Assembly: GCA_000415965.1 (NCBI GenBank)
Contig: KE356560.1
Span: 392,393 to 456,392 of the forward strand
Source: Haloquadratum walsbyi J07HQW1
Lineage (GTDB): Archaea; Halobacteriota; Halobacteria; Halobacteriales; Haloferacaceae
Length of the DNA: 64,000 bases
Direction of reading: 5' to 3'
The notes beneath the pieces are model-generated. The model was not told where the DNA came from, did not search any database, and was given only the letters and a program-made list of their open reading frames with translations. The stretch's first letter is position 1; each line of letters opens with the position of its first letter. Below are positions 1 through 9,065 of this stretch, piece after piece. The position numbers were made by a program, and so were the translations under genes.

Positions 1-42
1 ACTTTCACGATATATTATCCGATATGCGACCAACTGCTATAT

Positions 43-441
43 ATGTCAACCACACAGCGAGATAGTTCCGCAACGTTTTCACTTCCCACAAACAGCGTGG
101 GATATGTCGCAATCGGTGCTGCAGTTGTGACTGGTGTTTTGCATCTAGTTCTTGGAATCGCATTCCTTTCTCAGGGAGGAATCTCATCGATCACTGCCAT
201 CCTCACGCAAACACTTCCTGTGTTATTTATCCTCAATGGAATTGGGTTTCTGGGTGGGATTGGCGTGTATCTCTCTCAATACTGGCGACGTGAACTGCAT
301 CTTATTGCTGCTGGCTATGCCGGTGCGACAATCGTGGCATTCTTTATTTTCAACGGTGGATTCAGTCCTGTTGTTGCCATCTCAAAGATTGCAGAGGTCA
401 CATTCATTATCTCGGTTTTATATCTCTATACCACCGAATAG
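43..441 (+). CDS. Small four-helix membrane protein, haloarchaeal family
   Basis: A 132-residue protein with a short polar N-terminus (about 17 residues) and four hydrophobic stretches near residues 18-42, 50-75, 85-105 and 108-130, so it should span the membrane four times. The start is the ATG at 43, the first in frame. It resembles a haloarchaeal membrane family that I recall as DUF7475, but no catalytic or binding motif is visible and the function is unknown. It stands alone before the TetR gene, 150 bases away, and nothing in the sequence links it to the export module downstream. Confidence 0.7.
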   Translation: MSTTQRDSSATFSLPTNSVGYVAIGAAVVTGVLHLVLGIAFLSQGGISSITAILTQTLPVLFILNGIGFLGGIGVYLSQYWRRELHLIAAGYAGATIVAFFIFNGGFSPVVAISKIAEVTFIISVLYLYTTE

Positions 442-591
442 TGATTATACCCGATTAGACAGGGGATATATATGATCTGTCTACCAGTAAGTTCCACACT
501 CAAGAGCGAATCAAATCCTCAAATGAGCTGACGAGTCGATACGTATAACGGGACAGGTTGATGTGCACGCATCCATTTTCAGAGAGCACAG

Positions 592-1296
592 TTGAAAGAC
601 GACACAACAATTCTGCCAAACGCGCCCGATGATACACATGCTGAGATCCTTCGGGCTACCTTTCGGGTTCTTTGCGAGCGTGGGTATACTGGCGTGACAA
701 TCTCACGGATCGCTACTCGGACAGATATCGCGAAATCAGTCGTCTATTATCATTATGAGGATAAAGACGATATTGTCCAGACATTGCTTGATCAGGTACT
801 CGCCGAGTTACTTTCAGAGTACTTCCGTGATTCTGATGATAATCCTGCCCGTCGTCTTGAGAAATTCTTTGGATTTATTTTTGCCGTTGCTGATGGGAAT
901 ATCACCGACACAAAATCGAATAGTGATATGGATGAGAACGCAGACCTGAACACAGACTCGTCACATACCGCTGAGAAAGGATTCAAACATTATGTTGGTG
1001 CGCACAGTCAGGCGTATGTCGAACTGCGGTCGCAAGCTGCCCATGATCAGGTCTTTCGGGAGACAATCCAGGCAAATGAAAGAAAACTTCGAGATGAATT
1101 ATATGCGTGTCTTGACGCCGGTGTCGCCGCTGGAACGTTTGATATCGATAGCGTAAGTGATGCAACAGAACTGTTAGTAACACTCATTGAAGGGGCTATT
1201 TTTCGGGGGGCGACGACCGACGAGGTTGATACTGAGGCACTTGCAGATATTATTGAACGAAAACTTGGCATTATTATTCATGAAGCGAATTTATGA
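592..1296 (+). CDS. TetR/AcrR-family transcriptional regulator
   Basis: A 234-residue DNA-binding regulator. The N-terminal helix-turn-helix covers roughly residues 15-60 and contains the typical GYTGVTISRIA and KSVVYYHYEDKDD blocks. The rest is the ligand-binding helical domain. A polar insertion rich in Asp, Asn and Ser lies near residues 100-125. The reading frame begins with TTG at 592; no in-frame ATG lies before the HTH, so TTG is the likely start. The gene precedes a secreted CARDB-like protein and an RND exporter in the same direction. By analogy with TetR/RND pairs it may repress that operon and sense the exported compound; this role is inferred. Confidence 0.85.
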   Translation: MKDDTTILPNAPDDTHAEILRATFRVLCERGYTGVTISRIATRTDIAKSVVYYHYEDKDDIVQTLLDQVLAELLSEYFRDSDDNPARRLEKFFGFIFAVADGNITDTKSNSDMDENADLNTDSSHTAEKGFKHYVGAHSQAYVELRSQAAHDQVFRETIQANERKLRDELYACLDAGVAAGTFDIDSVSDATELLVTLIEGAIFRGATTDEVDTEALADIIERKLGIIIHEANL

Positions 1297-1373
1297 ATAT
1301 AATATTATATAACGACCGTTCGATAGGAACCTTCATACTCGAAGAGCCAATAATCATATGTACACAATAAACT

Positions 1374-1431
1374 AGTAGGCATAGACTACTGTCTACCCCG
1401 ACGTGACACCTATTATACTCATAAAGAACGA
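1374..1431 (+). promoter_or_regulatory. Candidate operator and promoter of the export operon
   Basis: An AGTAG/CTACT inverted repeat with a 7-base spacer sits at 1374-1390. It is followed by an AT-rich TATA-like stretch near 1410-1421, about 20 bases before the ATG at 1432. An operator just upstream of the TATA box could be the site of the neighbouring TetR protein. The repeat is short, so chance is possible. Confidence 0.35.
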
Positions 1432-3060
1432 ATGCGACAGAAGATACTCACATCAATTCTTGTATTGTTTATGATTACCGCTGGATTTGCTGGACCGGTT
1501 GCTGCTGCCGAAGAGATTGTTGTTGGATCTCCGAATATTACTGCCAGTGCTGCTGATGTACAGTTCCGTGCTAGTGAATCAGCGACGCTGAGCGTGACGG
1601 TAAATAATGACGGACAACTGACCGATGGCGGTCGAGACGAATATGAGAATGAAGTGCAGACCGCACAAAGTGTCCAGATTGATATTGCTGAGGATCAAAT
1701 TGATGCCCCCATCGAAGTTAATACAGGGACACAGACACTCGGCAGCCTGAGCGATGGCCAGAGCGAAACAGTTGATTTTGCATTAGAAATCGGACGCGTG
1801 ACGCCAGGGACATATCAGATTCCTATTGAGATTACATATAGTCATTCGCGATCTATTGCTTATGGGCAATTTGAGGATACCGACAGACAAAATCGAGAGC
1901 AGACAGTCACAAAGGAGATTACAATTCGTATCGAAGATCGCCCTGAATTCGATATGCGTGCAGACGAAACGAATGCTGTGACTGCCGGTGATAACGGTCG
2001 GATTGCGTTCAATCTCCAGAATATCGGAACGGAGACTGCACGCGATGCAACAGTCCGCTTACAGACACAAACGCCAGGTGTCTTCTTTGGAAAGCAAACA
2101 AGCCAATCAGTCGACACATCAGTGTTTGTCTCAGCACTTGAGCCGGATTCACGCGAGCAGGTGACCGTGCAGATGGGTGCTGGTCCTGATGTCTCTGCTG
2201 GGACATATACAGTAACTGCGATTGTTGAATATGAGGATAAAAACGGGATTACACAACAATCAGATCCATTGCAGGCTGGTGTGACAGTGCGTGAAGAGAG
2301 AACATTCAATCTTGAAAATGTTGAGTTGACTGACTTCCGTGTTGATGAACCAGAGGCTCGAATCGAAGCAACGGTCGTCAATCGCGGACCAACACCTGCA
2401 CAGAACGTTGTTGTCTCAGTGAGCGGGACAGAAACGATTGCTGTGACAAGTGGCGAATCCGCAGTTGGTGACCTCGCGGTCGGTGACAGCGCTCCTGTTT
2501 CATTCACACTGAATATTCCGGGTGAAGCCGAGCCTGGGTCGATCTCACTCCCATTCGCTGTTGAATACGAGAATGAGGATGGCGATGTCTTGCAGACGTC
2601 TACACCAATTCGACAGTCAGTAACGATTCAGCCAGAACAGGATCGATTTGAGGTTGTTGGAACTGAAACAGGTGTCACCCCAGGTGGGAGCGCAACGCTT
2701 GCTGTCACACTACGATACACAGGCAGTGAGCCGGTTTCAGATGCAAATGCAAAGTTATTCACCAGCGACCCAATATCGTCAGCCGATGATGGGGCGTTCC
2801 TTGGCACTGTCGAGCCAGGGACAACAACGACGGCGACATTCCGGGTGAGTGCATCAAGCGACGCTATTGCGAAGGAATACGCATCAAGTGTCGAAGTACG
2901 ATACGACGAAGCCGACGGTGACACACGCTTCACTGGATCACTTCCGATTGGCGTCCCAGTCTCTGCCGGTGATTCCGGTGGGCTTCCATTGATGCCAATT
3001 GGTGTCGCCGCAGTGATTGCTGTTCTCGGTGGCGGCGTCGTGCTTTATCGACGGGTGTAA
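1432..3060 (+). CDS. Secreted CARDB/COG1361-like protein, partner of RND exporter
   Basis: A 542-residue protein with an N-terminal signal peptide (hydrophobic stretch near residues 6-24 ending in AAAEE). The long extracellular part is made of repeated beta-sandwich domains of the CARDB/COG1361 (S-layer-like) type. A single C-terminal membrane helix (near 515-538) ends in a short basic tail, YRRV. The gene ends 4 bases before the exporter start at 3065, which implies co-transcription. COG1361 proteins next to MMPL exporters are common in haloarchaea and probably act as an extracellular adaptor; that role is inferred. Composition matches its neighbours. Confidence 0.8.
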   Translation: MRQKILTSILVLFMITAGFAGPVAAAEEIVVGSPNITASAADVQFRASESATLSVTVNNDGQLTDGGRDEYENEVQTAQSVQIDIAEDQIDAPIEVNTGTQTLGSLSDGQSETVDFALEIGRVTPGTYQIPIEITYSHSRSIAYGQFEDTDRQNREQTVTKEITIRIEDRPEFDMRADETNAVTAGDNGRIAFNLQNIGTETARDATVRLQTQTPGVFFGKQTSQSVDTSVFVSALEPDSREQVTVQMGAGPDVSAGTYTVTAIVEYEDKNGITQQSDPLQAGVTVREERTFNLENVELTDFRVDEPEARIEATVVNRGPTPAQNVVVSVSGTETIAVTSGESAVGDLAVGDSAPVSFTLNIPGEAEPGSISLPFAVEYENEDGDVLQTSTPIRQSVTIQPEQDRFEVVGTETGVTPGGSATLAVTLRYTGSEPVSDANAKLFTSDPISSADDGAFLGTVEPGTTTTATFRVSASSDAIAKEYASSVEVRYDEADGDTRFTGSLPIGVPVSAGDSGGLPLMPIGVAAVIAVLGGGVVLYRRV

Positions 3061-3064
3061 ATCG

Positions 3065-4336
3065 ATGAAACAATCTCGTCGATTCTTCTCTCGGATTGGA
3101 CGGTTCGTCCAGGCACATCCAGTCATAACGCTGTTACTCGCTGTTGCGCTCATCGGCGTTGCCTTCGTCGGTGCCGGTCAGATTGAAAGTGTGACCGGTG
3201 ACCGTGCATTTGTCGGGTCGAATCCAACGCTTGATACATTTGATGATGCGTTCGATTATGGCAGTATTGCGACACTTGTCCGCGGGGAGGTGACAGACCC
3301 AGCAACGATGCGGGCAATCGACCGGTATGATCAGCGGATGAGTTCGGTCGAAGATGTTCAAACGGTCAATAGCCCTGCTGATCGGGTGCGTGAAGAATAC
3401 GGACGGATTCCTGACTCACAAACAAAAATTGAGCGCGTCATTGGAAGTCCTGATACCGCTGTTATCAGCATTGTTACCGATGCCGGAATGACCCAACAGC
3501 AGTCACGACCGATCTATACAAAAGCGGTTGACCGCAAGCAATGGGTGCAGTTCCCTGCTGGCGTTTCTGTGACTGTGACTGGGTCTGCTGCATTCTCAAC
3601 GCAATTATCAGCGCTCATTCAACAGAGTACACAGCAATTGCTTGGACTCGCGGTTGGGCTGATGACGGTTGCATTGTTCTTTCTCTTCCGTGGCGTTCGA
3701 CTTCGATTACTCCCGATTGTCGCTGTCTTCGTGGGTGTCATCTATACCTTTGGGGCAATCGGATATGCGGGCGTACCGAATTCAACGCTAACGAGCGCCG
3801 TCTTCCCCATCCTCATTGGACTCGGCATTGATTATTCGGTACAGTTCCACGAGCGATATGAGGAAGAATTAGAGACCCAGCCCCCGAAGCAGGCGCTTCC
3901 ACTTGCACTTGGTGGGATTGGACCACCAGTGTCGATTGCTGCGATTGCAGCAACACTTGGATTTGGAGCGACGTGGATCTCCTCGAAAGGGACTCCTGCA
4001 TTTGTCTGGTTCGCACAGACATCGATGTTCGGAATCGGGCTGACATTCCTCTCAGGCATTATTGTCCTTCTTCCGATATTGACGTTGTACGCACGCTGGC
4101 GTGGTGATGGAGAGAAAACAGACACAGACACAGACCGATACGGATACGAACACAGACCCACGACCGGATTCACAGACAGACACAGATCCTGGCGAGATTG
4201 GGATGTTGGGGCGCACACTGGGACAGACGACTCGGTTTGTCGCCTCACATCCGATTGCAGTCCTCTTGATTGCTGTTGTGCTTCTTGGCGGTGGATTAGC
4301 CGCTGGCGACAGCCTCGAAACCCTTGCAGACTCTGA
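3065..4336 (+). CDS. RND/MMPL exporter, N-terminal half (frameshifted)
   Basis: First half of an RND-superfamily (MMPL/SSD-type) exporter. The ATG at 3065 is preferred over the upstream in-frame 3017 because 3017 lies inside the previous gene and MKQSRRFFSRIGRFVQ is a typical RND N-terminus. The protein shows TM1 near residues 17-35, a large outer loop, then TM2-TM6 with the SSD-like GLGIDYSVQFHERYEEE motif. After about residue 350 the frame runs into a meaningless tail up to 4336, because the true continuation is one base out of phase. An extra C in the CC at 4135-4136 would explain the shift; without it the gene would run 3065-5375 and give about 769 residues with 12 membrane spans, the normal size. 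Confidence 0.85.
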   Translation: MKQSRRFFSRIGRFVQAHPVITLLLAVALIGVAFVGAGQIESVTGDRAFVGSNPTLDTFDDAFDYGSIATLVRGEVTDPATMRAIDRYDQRMSSVEDVQTVNSPADRVREEYGRIPDSQTKIERVIGSPDTAVISIVTDAGMTQQQSRPIYTKAVDRKQWVQFPAGVSVTVTGSAAFSTQLSALIQQSTQQLLGLAVGLMTVALFFLFRGVRLRLLPIVAVFVGVIYTFGAIGYAGVPNSTLTSAVFPILIGLGIDYSVQFHERYEEELETQPPKQALPLALGGIGPPVSIAAIAATLGFGATWISSKGTPAFVWFAQTSMFGIGLTFLSGIIVLLPILTLYARWRGDGEKTDTDTDRYGYEHRPTTGFTDRHRSWRDWDVGAHTGTDDSVCRLTSDCSPLDCCCASWRWISRWRQPRNPCRL

Positions 4337-5375
4337 AGAATTTATTCCACAGGACTTACCGGCATATGTTGATCTACAACAATTCCGGACGGTCACCGGT
4401 GGTGGAAGTTCGGTGCAGTATGACATGCTTGTCTCTGGGAGTAATATCCGTGATCCAACAGCGTTGCGATGGATGGAACAATATCGCCAAATCGCGACAG
4501 ACAAGCCATTGATAGATGGCATGCAAACGCCGGCAACGCTGGTTAAACAACACAACGGTGGCGAAATCCCAGCAACAGAAGCCGGTGTCAAACGAGTGTT
4601 GAGTGATATTCCAGCATCCGAGCGAGCGAACTACTACAGTGATGGGTATGCTCATATCACGATTATCGGTGAACGGAATATGAACACAGATGAGTTACTT
4701 GATTTCCTTGCGATTGCAGAGTCTTCCTCAGAACTCACTCGACCACCGGCTGGACTGACTGCTGAACTCACTGGCCAAGCAGCAGTATCAACACCATCAA
4801 TTGTTACCCAGATTGAAACCAGAAATGTGACGACGGGTCTTGGTGTCCTGTTTGTCTTTGGAGCTCTGTTACTCTATTACCGGAATCTGATCCGTGCGGT
4901 TGCACCGTTGGTTCCGATGTTGTTCGTCATTGGATGGCAGAATCTCTACATGTCAGCGCTTTCGATTCCAGTGTCTCCACTTGGTGCATCACTTGGTGCA
5001 ATGAGTGTTGGTATCGGTGCGGAGTACACGATTATTGTCATGGAGCGATACTTCGAGGAACTTGGACAATCGGGTGTCTCACGGCTTGATGCCGTTGAAA
5101 CAGCGGGAGCACGAGTTGGAAAGGCAATCACAGTGTCTGGATTAACGACTGTCTTTGGCTTCTCGGCGCTCACATTGTCGCCATTCCCGATTCTTGGAGA
5201 TTTCGGCTTCCTCACTGTCGGGGTGATATTCTTGACACTTGTTGCGGCAATCCTGACGCTTCCGCCGACACTCATCATCCTTGGGCGACTCTCCGATCTT
5301 GTCGAAAGCATCCTTGCAAGCCGTCGTGATATTGCCGTGCAAGGTGACCCAGACGAGGTGAAAGCTGATGACTGA
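4101..5375 (+). CDS. RND/MMPL exporter, C-terminal half
   Basis: Second half of the exporter in the +1 frame. The open frame begins with GTG at 4101, with further possible starts at ATG 4107 and ATG 4203. The last opens MLGRTLGQTTRFVASHPIAV, which mirrors the N-terminus of the first half. It contains TM7, an outer loop, and TM8-TM12 with the second SSD-like motif MSVGIGAEYTIIVMERYFEE. The split falls in the cytoplasmic linker between the two pseudo-symmetric halves, in a Thr/Asp repeat tract. The two halves could therefore still assemble if translated separately, but a simple frameshift is the more economical reading. The 3' end overlaps the UspA gene by 8 bases. Confidence 0.85.
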   Translation: MVMERKQTQTQTDTDTNTDPRPDSQTDTDPGEIGMLGRTLGQTTRFVASHPIAVLLIAVVLLGGGLAAGDSLETLADSEEFIPQDLPAYVDLQQFRTVTGGGSSVQYDMLVSGSNIRDPTALRWMEQYRQIATDKPLIDGMQTPATLVKQHNGGEIPATEAGVKRVLSDIPASERANYYSDGYAHITIIGERNMNTDELLDFLAIAESSSELTRPPAGLTAELTGQAAVSTPSIVTQIETRNVTTGLGVLFVFGALLLYYRNLIRAVAPLVPMLFVIGWQNLYMSALSIPVSPLGASLGAMSVGIGAEYTIIVMERYFEELGQSGVSRLDAVETAGARVGKAITVSGLTTVFGFSALTLSPFPILGDFGFLTVGVIFLTLVAAILTLPPTLIILGRLSDLVESILASRRDIAVQGDPDEVKADD

Positions 5376-5865
5376 ATCGAAGACCACCACCACTCCCTCA
5401 GTTGCGCATATACTTGTTCCAGTCGATGGCTCACCGCAATCAGAAAGTGCTGTTGAGTATGTGAGAGGTATCTTTCCGACAGCCGATGTCACACTTCTCA
5501 CTGTTATTGACCCTGTGAATGGATTCGCAGCATACGACGGAACAACGGAGGGTAGTTGGAAAACACAAGCACAACAAGCAGCAGAATCACTGTTGGCTGA
5601 AAAGAAAACGATGCTGCAAACTGAGACAGACGAAGCGTCCGATATTGACGCAGATACGGACACAGAATCTGATTCACAGACAATCGAGACGATGGTTGAA
5701 TTCGGGCAACCAGTCGAGACAATCCAAGACGCTGCAGACGCACGCGGTGTTGATCAGATTGTCATCGGCAGTCACGGTCGAGCAGGTCTTCAGCGAATTA
5801 TCGTTGGAAGTGTTGCTGAAAACGTGATGCGTGGCGTTTCGATTCCAGTGACCATCGTTCGGTAG
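5368..5865 (+). CDS. UspA-family universal stress protein
   Basis: A single-domain, 165-residue universal stress protein. It starts with a beta strand, HILVPVDGSPQSESAVEY, and ends with the ATP-binding signature GSHGRAGLQRIIVGSVAENV near residues 132-151. That is the G-2X-G-9X-G(S/T) pattern of the ATP-binding Usp subgroup. An Asp/Thr/Ser-rich insertion lies near residues 90-108, a habit of this genome. The ATG overlaps the end of the exporter gene by 8 bases, so the two are probably translationally coupled. Why a Usp belongs to the export operon is not clear; sensing of energy state is one possibility. Confidence 0.9.
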   Translation: MTESKTTTTPSVAHILVPVDGSPQSESAVEYVRGIFPTADVTLLTVIDPVNGFAAYDGTTEGSWKTQAQQAAESLLAEKKTMLQTETDEASDIDADTDTESDSQTIETMVEFGQPVETIQDAADARGVDQIVIGSHGRAGLQRIIVGSVAENVMRGVSIPVTIVR

Positions 5866-6048
5866 CCACTGATCTATCTATCTATTTCGATGAGTATGGA
5901 GATAATCTGAGTTTGTCTTTGTATCTACACTTAGATTTGCACTCATGTCTCTGACTACGTCTTCCAATCACATCCGAGTGAGTGACTCGTCGGTCACACT
6001 GATGGAAATAATAATCACAGTCGCATTAGACCCCGATCTGAAAGAAAA

Positions 6049-7398
6049 TTATTGTCGAAGAAGGCTTGCGCCGTCAAATTCCGTCCGCGAGTATTCGATA
6101 TCCATTAACTCAAGAATCGTCGGGGCAATATCATAGATATCTGCATCCTGAATATTGACTGCAGGGTCATCGACAAACAGTGTTGCATTGTCGAAGCTAT
6201 GCATTCCATTCCGAGGACCGGTATCGAAGACGGATTCATGACCCGAGAATCCGGATTTGAGATCAAATCCATGATTTGGAATCACGACGAGATCAGGTGC
6301 AATATCATCATGATCACCACGGAATGCTTCTTCACGTTCAACAACGCGATCAGCAACAGGGTTGCCATCAGGTCCCTCGAGCGACTCTAACATTGTCTTC
6401 AATTCATCGCGTGTGTCCTCATATTCGGATTCCGGGACGCTGCCATGAGCCTCTCTATCTTCAAGATTGATGTAGAACCGACCAGGGATGAGTGAATACG
6501 CACGTGAGTCAGAGGAGATATCTGCAAGCTCATCGTGGTCTTCACTTGCATATGAGAGCCAGCCCTGTTCTTCAAGCCATGCATTGCAGTGAAGTTCATA
6601 CTCAAGGGTGGTAAATCCATGATCAGAGGCGACAACGAGTGTCACATCATCAGGCAACTGCTCACGAATCCGACCCACATACTCATCGACGGTGCGATAA
6701 AACTCCATGAACAGATCGCGATTCTCACGCTTTTGTTCATAATCTTTAAATAAGAAGTGATTTACTCGGTCGGTTGTCATGAAGACGCCAAAGAAGAGAT
6801 CCCAGTCGTCTTGCTGAATAATATCAGTAAATGAGTCAAACCGACGATCAATCGTTTCGTGAGCGTTCTCCATGAAAGCAGTTTTATCCTCATCGTGACC
6901 GAGTTTTGCATCAACGTCAATCCGATAATCTGCCGCAGCGAGATCATCGGCAAAGGACTCAGGATAAGTTGCTTTTTCAACACTTGGTGAAAGGAATCCA
7001 GACACCATTCGCTGGACGTTGCGCTGTGGAGGGAATGTGACAGGGACATTCATCACCGTTGCCATCCGATCAGCGTTGGTCACGCGATCCCACAGCCGGG
7101 TTGCTTGTACATCTCGCCCCATCGGCACATACGTGTCATCAGAGCCGACTTCACGATCTTGAAAGCCATAGACGCCCGTTTCACCAGGATTCACGCCAGT
7201 AGTCAATGACGGCCAACACGCTGAGGACTCTGGAGGCACAATACTATCGATTGCACCGCCTGCTCCCTCCTCAGCAAGTGCGGCAAAGGTGGGAAACTCC
7301 TCGGGATTATCAGCGAGTAGACTAAATGGCACGCCGTCGATACCGACGAACGCAACACGAGGGTGGTCTTCGCCTCGTAATCGGTCGAACAAACCCAT
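6049..7398 (-). CDS. Type I phosphodiesterase / alkaline phosphatase superfamily protein
   Basis: A 449-residue soluble metalloenzyme of the alkaline phosphatase superfamily (type I phosphodiesterase/nucleotide pyrophosphatase branch). The N-terminal metal site FVGIDGVPFSLL is followed by the nucleophile region SSACWPSLTTGVNPGETGVY (a Ser/Thr there is the likely nucleophile). Later motifs are VVASDHGF near residue 252 and FSGHESVFDTGPRNGMHSF near 390. The family hydrolyses phosphodiester, phosphonate or sulphate esters; the actual substrate cannot be read from the sequence. I take the ATG at 7398 (MGLFDRLRGED); the frame extends upstream to 7449, but that part looks non-coding. It is monocistronic. 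Confidence 0.85.
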   Translation of the reverse strand: MGLFDRLRGEDHPRVAFVGIDGVPFSLLADNPEEFPTFAALAEEGAGGAIDSIVPPESSACWPSLTTGVNPGETGVYGFQDREVGSDDTYVPMGRDVQATRLWDRVTNADRMATVMNVPVTFPPQRNVQRMVSGFLSPSVEKATYPESFADDLAAADYRIDVDAKLGHDEDKTAFMENAHETIDRRFDSFTDIIQQDDWDLFFGVFMTTDRVNHFLFKDYEQKRENRDLFMEFYRTVDEYVGRIREQLPDDVTLVVASDHGFTTLEYELHCNAWLEEQGWLSYASEDHDELADISSDSRAYSLIPGRFYINLEDREAHGSVPESEYEDTRDELKTMLESLEGPDGNPVADRVVEREEAFRGDHDDIAPDLVVIPNHGFDLKSGFSGHESVFDTGPRNGMHSFDNATLFVDDPAVNIQDADIYDIAPTILELMDIEYSRTEFDGASLLRQ

Positions 7399-7789
7399 AT
7401 GATTCGTATTTCCCGGCTGGCGCATAAGAACTTTTATTTCGGGGGTCATACCGCCGTTGTCTCAGACGAGTTTTCTTATGTTCACCTGATAGTCCACCCA
7501 ACGATTCACACCAGCAAGGATGCGACTGCGACCGCGACCGCGACACATCACTATATCCTCCACAACACATCACTCGAAAAATCCAACTTCGTCATCAAAG
7601 AATCCCATCTAATATGGATTCTCACACGCTTGTCTGACTCGACTCTCAGATAACTCAGAAATGGTACTGAGAGGCTCATCGCTATCATGTGAGTTTCGGT
7701 TATCGTACGCATGAACTCCCGGGAGTGTAGATAGACTACCTATCTGCTATATCCGAGAATTTTAGCCGTCGTCGTTGTATAATTCCTCT
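7399..7789. other. Divergent intergenic region
   Basis: About 390 bases between two divergent genes, so it must hold both promoters. A CG-rich run of GACCGCGACCGCGAC-like hexamers lies near 7527-7545. No RNA gene, repeat copy or convincing reading frame was seen. Confidence 0.5.
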
Positions 7790-8344
7790 ATGAATCAATC
7801 AGTCATCCAGCGTTTCGAATCACTGTCAGCTCAGCAAACCTTTGCCCTGACAGTCCTTGGTGGAGTCACCATCGGAGTAGTATTATTTGTCATCTCAATA
7901 TTGTTTATCGAGCCGCTGATAGGGTTACTGCGCAGTGGAGGTCCGCCTGTCAGTGCTAGTGCTGGACCACCACCGGAGGCAAACGCGCCAGCAAATGCAG
8001 GTCCACACAGAGGGACACATCATGGTGGCTCTCTCAACGGCTTATTACTCACCGTCTTTGGGCTCATTAGCACCGTTGTCGTCATTTCTCTTGTCATGAT
8101 CTATCAGACAGTGACGTTCGCCGATGATTCGAACTCAGACTCAGACTCAAATAAAGAGCAATCACAGGATGACCCCCTCATGACACTTCGCCAGCGGTAT
8201 GCATCGGGTGAAATTGATCATGACGAATTTAAACAGCGCGTGAGTCGGATAACTGAGACAGAATTTGACTCAACACAGAAAGACTCAGAGCACGTATCAG
8301 CGAACCCCGACACACAGACATTGAATCACCATACCGACCACTGA
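7790..8344 (+). CDS. Two-TM membrane protein with C-terminal SHOCT domain
   Basis: A 184-residue protein. One membrane segment lies near residues 16-45 and a second near 80-105, separated by a Gly/Pro/Ala-rich loop. The C-terminal SHOCT domain (near residues 125-155) has the form DPLMTLRQRYASGEIDHDEF. SHOCT domains are short helical modules found at the ends of membrane proteins and are thought to mediate oligomerisation. I chose the ATG at 7790 rather than the TTG five codons upstream, because ATG opens the usual polar N-terminus. No pathway link is evident from its neighbours. Confidence 0.75.
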   Translation: MNQSVIQRFESLSAQQTFALTVLGGVTIGVVLFVISILFIEPLIGLLRSGGPPVSASAGPPPEANAPANAGPHRGTHHGGSLNGLLLTVFGLISTVVVISLVMIYQTVTFADDSNSDSDSNKEQSQDDPLMTLRQRYASGEIDHDEFKQRVSRITETEFDSTQKDSEHVSANPDTQTLNHHTDH

Positions 8345-8570
8345 TGATTAATTAATCAAACACTGACTGCTTGAAGATCATCGTGGTGTGTGAACAAGGA
8401 GTTATAGATAGAGCAGGCGCAATACCACGTTCTTCAGGGCGTGGATACGCGCCGTCATTCCATATACCAATCCACCAGCTACGCCAGGGCTGGATATTCC
8501 ATGATATTCAATCTGTGAGACAAGCGAGCGAAGGAGCGAAGTAGTCGCTCAACATTATACTAACTAATAC

Positions 8571-9065
8571 GTGAGGGAGTTCGAACGAAAGCGGTTATTG
8601 GAGCGGGTCAACCGTGAGGCAGCGACCGTCGGCGTCGATATTCCTGACGTCGTCGAGGTACAAGATGAGGAGGTCGAACTCCGTGATTTCGTCTTTGAGA
8701 TCAATCGACGAGAGACAATCCCATCTGGTGAGCGTGACCGCGTCAACCGCGCAAAGAAGAATCTCCGTCGCGAGCGCCGCGAGCGATTGGATACGATTGA
8801 GGCAGGCGAAATTCCATATGAGCGGGGTGAAGAACTTGCAGATAGTATCGTCGGTATCGATCGTGCATTGAATGCACTCGAGCAACTCCGTACCGTCGAT
8901 CTCGAGTCAGAAACGGCAAAGCAGACTGCTGCTGATCGAAAACGCTGGATGAACTTTCTTCAACAGGCACTTGGACACGAGGATAGTGGTGTTGGAGCAG
9001 GTCGTGGTCGTGGCGGTGGTCGCGGACAAGGGAGTGGCAGTGGGACATACGGAGGACGATCCTAA
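8571..9065 (+). CDS. Conserved haloarchaeal protein (DUF5788-like), coupled to polX
   Basis: A 164-residue, highly charged helical protein starting at GTG 8571. The first 130 residues match what I recall as the haloarchaeal DUF5788 family (blocks ERKRLLERVNREAATVG and ELRDFVFEINRRETIP). The last 25 residues are a Gly/Arg-rich tail (GRGRGGGRGQGSGSG), which suggests nucleic acid contact. Its stop codon overlaps the polX ATG by one base (TAATG), so it is translationally coupled to a DNA repair polymerase. A repair-accessory role is an inference from this context only. Confidence 0.75.
   Translation: MREFERKRLLERVNREAATVGVDIPDVVEVQDEEVELRDFVFEINRRETIPSGERDRVNRAKKNLRRERRERLDTIEAGEIPYERGEELADSIVGIDRALNALEQLRTVDLESETAKQTAADRKRWMNFLQQALGHEDSGVGAGRGRGGGRGQGSGSGTYGGRS

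Noticed and set aside
8430-8560. GGGCGTGGATACGCGCC and GAGCGAAGGAGCGAAGTAG stretch before the DUF5788-like gene, reminiscent of IS ends
   Set aside because: Similarity to the TnpB element ends is too short to call an element.
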